64,000 nucleotides of DNA from positions 40,991 through 104,990 of the forward strand of contig DATATM010000030.1 of NCBI GenBank assembly GCA_036268775.1. Direction: 5' to 3'. Position numbers and translations under genes: made by a program. Within the stretch, counting starts at the first letter, position 1; the number at the start of each line of letters is the position of its first letter. The stretch is from DASZIT01 sp036268775 (GTDB lineage Bacteria > Actinomycetota > Acidimicrobiia > Acidimicrobiales > RAAP-2). The notes beneath the pieces are model-generated. The model saw only the letters and a program-made list of their open reading frames with translations, was not told the DNA's origin and did not search any database. Positions 61,784 through 64,000 of this stretch are shown here, one piece after another.

Positions 61784-62884
61784 GTGGTCCCCCAGTTCGT
61801 CTCGGCTCCTTCGCCCACCATGGCCCAGGCCGGCGCCGGTGGGAACCCCTGTCAGGGGCTCTGGTACGCCCCCGACCCCCCGCCGAAGGTGGCGTTCATC
61901 GCCACCCACTACGACATCGACTTCTCCGAGCACTACCTGGCCGAGTACCTGGCCCGTCGGGGTCACGGGTTCCTGGGCTGGAACACCAGGTTCCGAGGGA
62001 TGGGCTACTACTTCACCCTCGAGCAGGCCCTGGTGGACATCGGGGTGGGGGTCCGCTGGCTCCGGGAGGAGGCCGGGGTCGACACGGTGATCCTCCTCGG
62101 CAACTCTGGGGGCGCCTCGCTGATGAGCGCCTACCAGAGCCAGGCGCTCGAGCCCCACATCACCGCCACCCGGGGATCGTCCCTCCCCGACTCGGTGATG
62201 GAGCTCCCACCGGCCGATCTGTTCGTCTCGCTCAACGCCCACCCGGGCCGGCCCGACGTGCTCACCAGTTGGCTCGATCCCTCGGTCAGCGACGAGCTGG
62301 ATCCGCTGTCGATCGATCCGGGCCTCGACATGTTCGACGCCATGCACCCGGTGCCCTACGAGGCGTCGTTCATCACCCGGTACCGAGCGGCCCAGGAGGA
62401 ACGGAACCACAGCATCACTGCCTGGTGCATCGATGAGCTCGACCGCATCTCCACCGCCGGTGCCTACGACCGGGTCTTCAACGTCTTCCGCACCTGGGCC
62501 GACCTGCGCTTCCTCGACCTCAACCTCGACCCCTCCGACCGGAAGGCGGGTTGCTACTTCGGCGACCCGAAAGTGGCCAACCGCCTTCCCTTCGGATTGG
62601 CCACCACCAATACCCTGCGGGCCTGGCTCTCAATGTGGAGTCTCACCGAATCCCAGTGCCGAGCCCAGCCCCACCTGGCCCGGATCACCCAACCGTCCCT
62701 GGTGGTCCAATCCAGTGACGACCAGGGGTGCTACCCGTCGGATGCCCAGTCGATCTTCGATGCCCTGGCTGCCGAGGACAAGACCCTCGAGACGATCCGG
62801 GGCGATCATTACCTCCAGGGCCCAAAAGGGGCTCGGGACCAGGCCGCCGACATCATCTCGGCGTGGGTAGGACCACGAACATGA
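61784..62884 (+). CDS. alpha/beta hydrolase-fold protein
   Basis: 366 residues from a GTG at 61784; an ATG at 61820 is the alternative. The core has IATHYDIDFSEHYL (oxyanion end), the nucleophile elbow LLGNSGGASL with Ser in GNSGG (about residue 114), and a C-terminal RGDHYLQG His. GNSGG rather than GxSxG-type GHSxGG is typical of a group of actinobacterial hydrolases adjoining lipid genes. A late Cys pair (SDDQGCYPSDA) is also present. Substrate unknown. The gene follows the patatin by 14 bases. Confidence 0.82.
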   Translation: MVPQFVSAPSPTMAQAGAGGNPCQGLWYAPDPPPKVAFIATHYDIDFSEHYLAEYLARRGHGFLGWNTRFRGMGYYFTLEQALVDIGVGVRWLREEAGVDTVILLGNSGGASLMSAYQSQALEPHITATRGSSLPDSVMELPPADLFVSLNAHPGRPDVLTSWLDPSVSDELDPLSIDPGLDMFDAMHPVPYEASFITRYRAAQEERNHSITAWCIDELDRISTAGAYDRVFNVFRTWADLRFLDLNLDPSDRKAGCYFGDPKVANRLPFGLATTNTLRAWLSMWSLTESQCRAQPHLARITQPSLVVQSSDDQGCYPSDAQSIFDALAAEDKTLETIRGDHYLQGPKGARDQAADIISAWVGPRT

Positions 62885-62909
62885 CTCCGATGAACGATCC
62901 GAGCCAACC

Positions 62910-63802
62910 ATGAAAGTCGCCGTCACCGGCTCGTCGGGACTGATCGGCACCGCGTTGGTGGCCTCCCTGCAAGCGGACGGTCACGAGGCGATCCGCCTGC
63001 TCCGTAGCCGCAAGAACAATGACGGCTCAGCCCTCTACTGGGACCCGGCCCAGGGCGAGCTGGACCCGAAAGGACTGGAGGGCATCGACGGGGTCGTCCA
63101 CCTGGCCGGGGCCGGCATCCTCGATAAGCGGTGGACCGAACCCCGCAAACAGGAGCTCGTCAATAGCCGGGTGGTCTCGACAACCCTACTGGCCGACACC
63201 CTGGCGTCGATGAGCTCGCCGCCCCCGGTCCTTCTCTCCGGCTCCGCCATCGGCTGGTATGGCAACCGGGGCAACGAAGCGCTCAACGAAACCAGCAAGC
63301 CGGGGAATGACTTCCTGGCTGGATTGTGCAACGCCTGGGAGGGCGCCACCCGACCCGCCGAGCTCGCCGGGGTGAGGTGGCCCACCTGCGGACCGGGCTG
63401 GTCCTATCGGAGAAGGGCGGGGTGTTGGGCAAGACCCTGCCGCTCTATAAGTTCGGGGTCGGTGGACGGCTGGGCAGCGGCAAGCAGTGGTGGAGCTGGA
63501 TCTCCATCGCCGACGAAGTCGGAGCCATCCGCTTCCTGCTCGAGGCCGAGGTGGCCGGACCGGTCAACCTGACCGCGCCCGAACCGGTGACCAACCTCGA
63601 GTACACCCGAACTCTCGGAGCGGTGCTCGGTCGCCCGACGCTGATCCCGACGCCGATGCTCGGACCCAAATTGCTACTGGGCAGCGAAGCCGCCCAGACC
63701 ATTGTCGACAGCCAGCGGGTACTCCCCCGGGTTCTCGAGGATGCCGGGTACCAGTTCGCCCTTCCCACCCTCGAACCAGCACTCCGGGCCCTGCTCGACT
63801 AG
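62910..63802 (+). pseudogene. TIGR01777-family epimerase split by a one-base deletion
   Basis: Frame 1 (62910-63377) encodes the N-terminal half of a TIGR01777/DUF1731 NAD(P)-binding epimerase: MKVAVTGSSGLIGTAL, VVHLAGAGI, GSAIGWYGNRG. At about 63378 one G appears missing from a GTGAGGGTGG-like site, and the rest continues in frame 2: VAHLRTGLVLSEKGG, WSWISIADEVGAIRFLLE, PEPVTNLEYTRTLG, ending at 63802. A single inserted base would restore about 297 residues. It may be a sequencing error, a true inactivation, or a programmed shift; the first is as likely as the second. Cytosolic sugar-nucleotide-like epimerase fold. Confidence 0.82.
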
Positions 63803-63891
63803 CCGCTTCGATCAACCGGCGGCCGCCGCCTACCACCAACCCTCCCCCGATTGCCGCGACTGCAGCCTCCGGCAGGCGTAGCGTTGCCGCG

Positions 63892-64000
63892 ATGGACAAT
63901 GCCCTGGGAGCCGATCCGCCGGCTGGGGGTGGGGGGGCTGACGACCAGTCAGCGGACCGGTACGTCATCGGGGCTCAATTGAGCCAAGACGACTACGTGG
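63892..64000 (+). CDS. 5' end of a gene cut by the window edge
   Basis: An ATG at 63892 opens a frame that continues to the last base without a stop (at least 36 codons). The start is Gly/Ala/Asp-rich (residues 8-20), then RYVIGAQLSQDDYV, which could begin a strand-helix fold. Too short to name. An upstream GCGTAGCGTTGCC stretch may hold the promoter. Confidence 0.45.
   Translation, partial: MDNALGADPPAGGGGADDQSADRYVIGAQLSQDDYV

Overview
The window is a high-G+C chromosomal segment with short intergenic gaps, many start codons overlapping the previous stop (GTGA, ATGA, TTGA) and several probable leaderless transcripts. It is most likely from an actinomycete of the class Acidimicrobiia or a close relative. 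The evidence is two WS/DGAT wax-ester or triacylglycerol synthases, an Rv1747-like FHA-ABC transporter, a GAP/sulfolipid-addressing-type protein, actinobacterial acyl-CoA genes, and secreted proteins carrying 42-residue 'GYWLVxxDGGxFSFGDA' repeats with Thr-rich linkers. The genus is not determined, and everything is read from sequence alone.

Layout. 1-1.7 kb: a Thr/Pro-rich secreted protein and a frameshifted, truncated tyrosine recombinase. 1.7-10.3 kb: WS/DGAT, two methyltransferases, a three-gene cluster of small membrane and zinc-ribbon proteins, an alpha/beta hydrolase, a degenerate ferredoxin-MBL fusion, an AraC-VOC pair and an SDR. 10.3-15.3 kb (minus strand): a murD2-murL pair, giving an L-Glu-plus-epimerase route for peptidoglycan, behind a sulfatase and an NTF2-like protein. 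15.4-28.9 kb: aldo/keto reductase, a lipoprotein, two phosphodiester-glycosidase-like secreted proteins around an anchored hydrolase, divergent MFS/LysR genes, DsbA-like, SDR and hydrolase genes, a GH16 enzyme, and an amidohydrolase. 29-37 kb (minus): a SNF2 helicase operon, a large LPG-synthase-TM/kinase-like membrane protein, and a biotin-carboxyltransferase fusion.

37-44 kb: two toxin-antitoxin modules with palindromic operators, an ABC-F ATPase, then HpnJ-like radical SAM, GT28-like glycosyltransferase and GAP-family membrane protein, which look like a lipid-modification and export group. 44-55 kb: acyl-CoA metabolism (thioesterase, acyl-CoA dehydrogenase, SDR, carboxymuconolactone-decarboxylase-like protein, acyl-CoA synthetase, phosphotriesterase-like lactonase, AidB-like dehydrogenase), the FHA-ABC transporter and a third TA module. 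55-64 kb: a Tat-exported lipoprotein beta-carbonic anhydrase, a large secreted multidomain protein of different base composition, an ABC-permease remnant, a second WS/DGAT, a patatin phospholipase, an alpha/beta hydrolase, a frameshifted TIGR01777 epimerase and the start of a gene cut by the window edge.

Themes are neutral-lipid and acyl-CoA metabolism, cell-envelope construction and secreted wall-associated proteins. The items most worth following up are the murD2-murL pair, the HpnJ/GT28/GAP group with its direct-repeat operator and intergenic G-quadruplex motif, the exported carbonic anhydrase, and the compact leaderless TA promoters.
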